This document shows, piece by piece, positions 63,715-64,000 of a stretch of DNA of 64,000 bases. The DNA is from Candidatus Kaistella beijingensis. Its GTDB lineage: Bacteria > Bacteroidota > Bacteroidia > Flavobacteriales > Weeksellaceae. The stretch lies in assembly GCF_020084865.1 (NCBI RefSeq), contig NZ_CP071953.1, positions 2,356,001 through 2,420,000 on the forward strand, in the 5' to 3' direction. Under the pieces are notes generated by a model that did no database searches, had not been told where the DNA came from, and worked only from the letters and a program-made list of their open reading frames with translations. Each line of letters begins with the position of its first letter. The stretch's first letter is position 1. Made by a program: the position numbers and the translations under genes.

Positions 63715-63768
63715 TGCAGATTGTTGCAAAGTTGCAGTTGATGCATATTGGTGCAAAGTTGCAATTGG
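63713..63768. repeat. TGCAAAGTTGCA tandem-like repeat
   Basis: TTGCAAAGTTGCAGTTGATG and GTGCAAAGTTGCAATTGG follow each other immediately after the serine hydrolase stop codon. Confidence 0.7.
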
Positions 63769-63805
63769 TCTTTTTTTGCAGTAAATGTTTCTATAAATGA
63801 AAAAT

Positions 63806-63880
63806 TCAATAGGAATGGGCTTTAGCCCATTTGGAAAATAAATTCATGCATCGTGGCTTTAGCCAAAATTTATTCACTAA
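63806..63880 (-). repeat. Paired-palindrome GGCTAAAGCC element, copy 3
   Basis: On the minus strand it reads AGTGAATAAATTTTGGCTAA, then AGCC and, after about 27 bp, GGGCTAAAGCCCATTCCTAT. It aligns with the copies at 13361 and 24471. Confidence 0.75.
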
Positions 63881-63888
63881 AAACTCAT

Positions 63889-64000
63889 TCATATTTGCCC
63901 GCCAAAGTTTCTCGCAATCCTTTTAAATAATCTGGAAATCTTTCTTTTGTAGTTCGATTTTCAAAGCCTGGAATGAATGCGTTTTCTGTAAGTAGCTGCT
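63889..64000 (-). CDS. C-terminal fragment of an unidentified gene
   Basis: An open frame enters from the right edge on the minus strand and ends at 63889. The visible 36 residues end in FPDYLKGLRETLAGKYE and include NAFIPGFENRTTKERF. The amino-acid composition and codon use look real, but I do not recognise the family from this fragment. Confidence 0.55.

Overview
The window looks like a chromosomal segment of a low-GC member of the Bacteroidota, class Flavobacteriia, most likely the Chryseobacterium group (Weeksellaceae). The evidence is: several secreted proteins end in type IX secretion (T9SS) type A sorting domains; many genes have a TAnnTTTG -7 promoter box, as used by the Bacteroidota sigma factor; small families typical of Flavobacteriia are present (IPExxxVDY, DUF6452/DUF6048, a DUF6759-like pair); and there is a class II HMG-CoA reductase. 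The genus call is inference. No phage, CRISPR array, tRNA or rRNA was seen; one structured RNA, RNase P RNA, is present.

Layout. 1-5 kb: 3' part of an M1 peptidase, a secreted LRR protein and groES-groEL. 5-9.3 kb (minus): an acpP-fabF-rnc-IPExxxVDY-pyk operon. 9.4-15 kb (minus): a GEVED/T9SS protein, formimidoylglutamase, and a reduced phenylacetyl-CoA epoxidase locus (paaE, a small unknown gene, paaA; no paaBCD). 15-24.3 kb: clpB, an EEP-family hydrolase, an ABC-F ATPase, HMG-CoA reductase, small membrane proteins and a damaged EamA transporter. 24.3-31.9 kb: a repeat island, sucC, a lipoprotein, a reprolysin-like T9SS protease, an MscS channel, rnpB, a frameshifted ppk2 and a DUF1573 protein. 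32-45 kb: valS, a GIY-YIG nuclease flanked by inverted repeats, DUF4241, a ribokinase-like kinase, a hydrolase, a cobalamin adenosyltransferase, thiamine pyrophosphokinase, arginine decarboxylase and agmatinase (polyamine synthesis), a serine hydrolase and AlkB. 45-55 kb: a BON-domain pair, rlmD with DUF6452/DUF6048, a second reprolysin-like T9SS protease, and two DUF6759-like paralogues around trmB. 55-64 kb: rplM-rpsI-rpsB (no tsf), a fused isobutyryl-CoA mutase (the likely client of the adenosyltransferase), an unknown exported protein, a second serine hydrolase and the end of one more gene.

The most interesting signal is a dense set of dispersed short palindromic repeats. One family (core TTCGACTCCGCTCAGCGTGA) flanks the GIY-YIG nuclease gene as a 24-bp inverted pair, forms a gene-less 122-bp inverted-repeat element at 21.0 kb, and sits in frame inside clpB and the isobutyryl-CoA mutase gene. 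In every coding copy it gives the same peptide, FDSAQ. This resembles REP/RAYT systems and Rickettsia palindromic elements, and suggests a repeat family linked to a GIY-YIG nuclease. At least four further families were found: paired GGCTAAAGCC palindromes (three copies), a GCGATGGTAGCGGA element (two copies), a GGACAAA/AAAACCG element at gene 3' ends (two copies), and a 194-bp MITE. Degenerate 7-14-bp tandem arrays also lie next to many start or stop codons.
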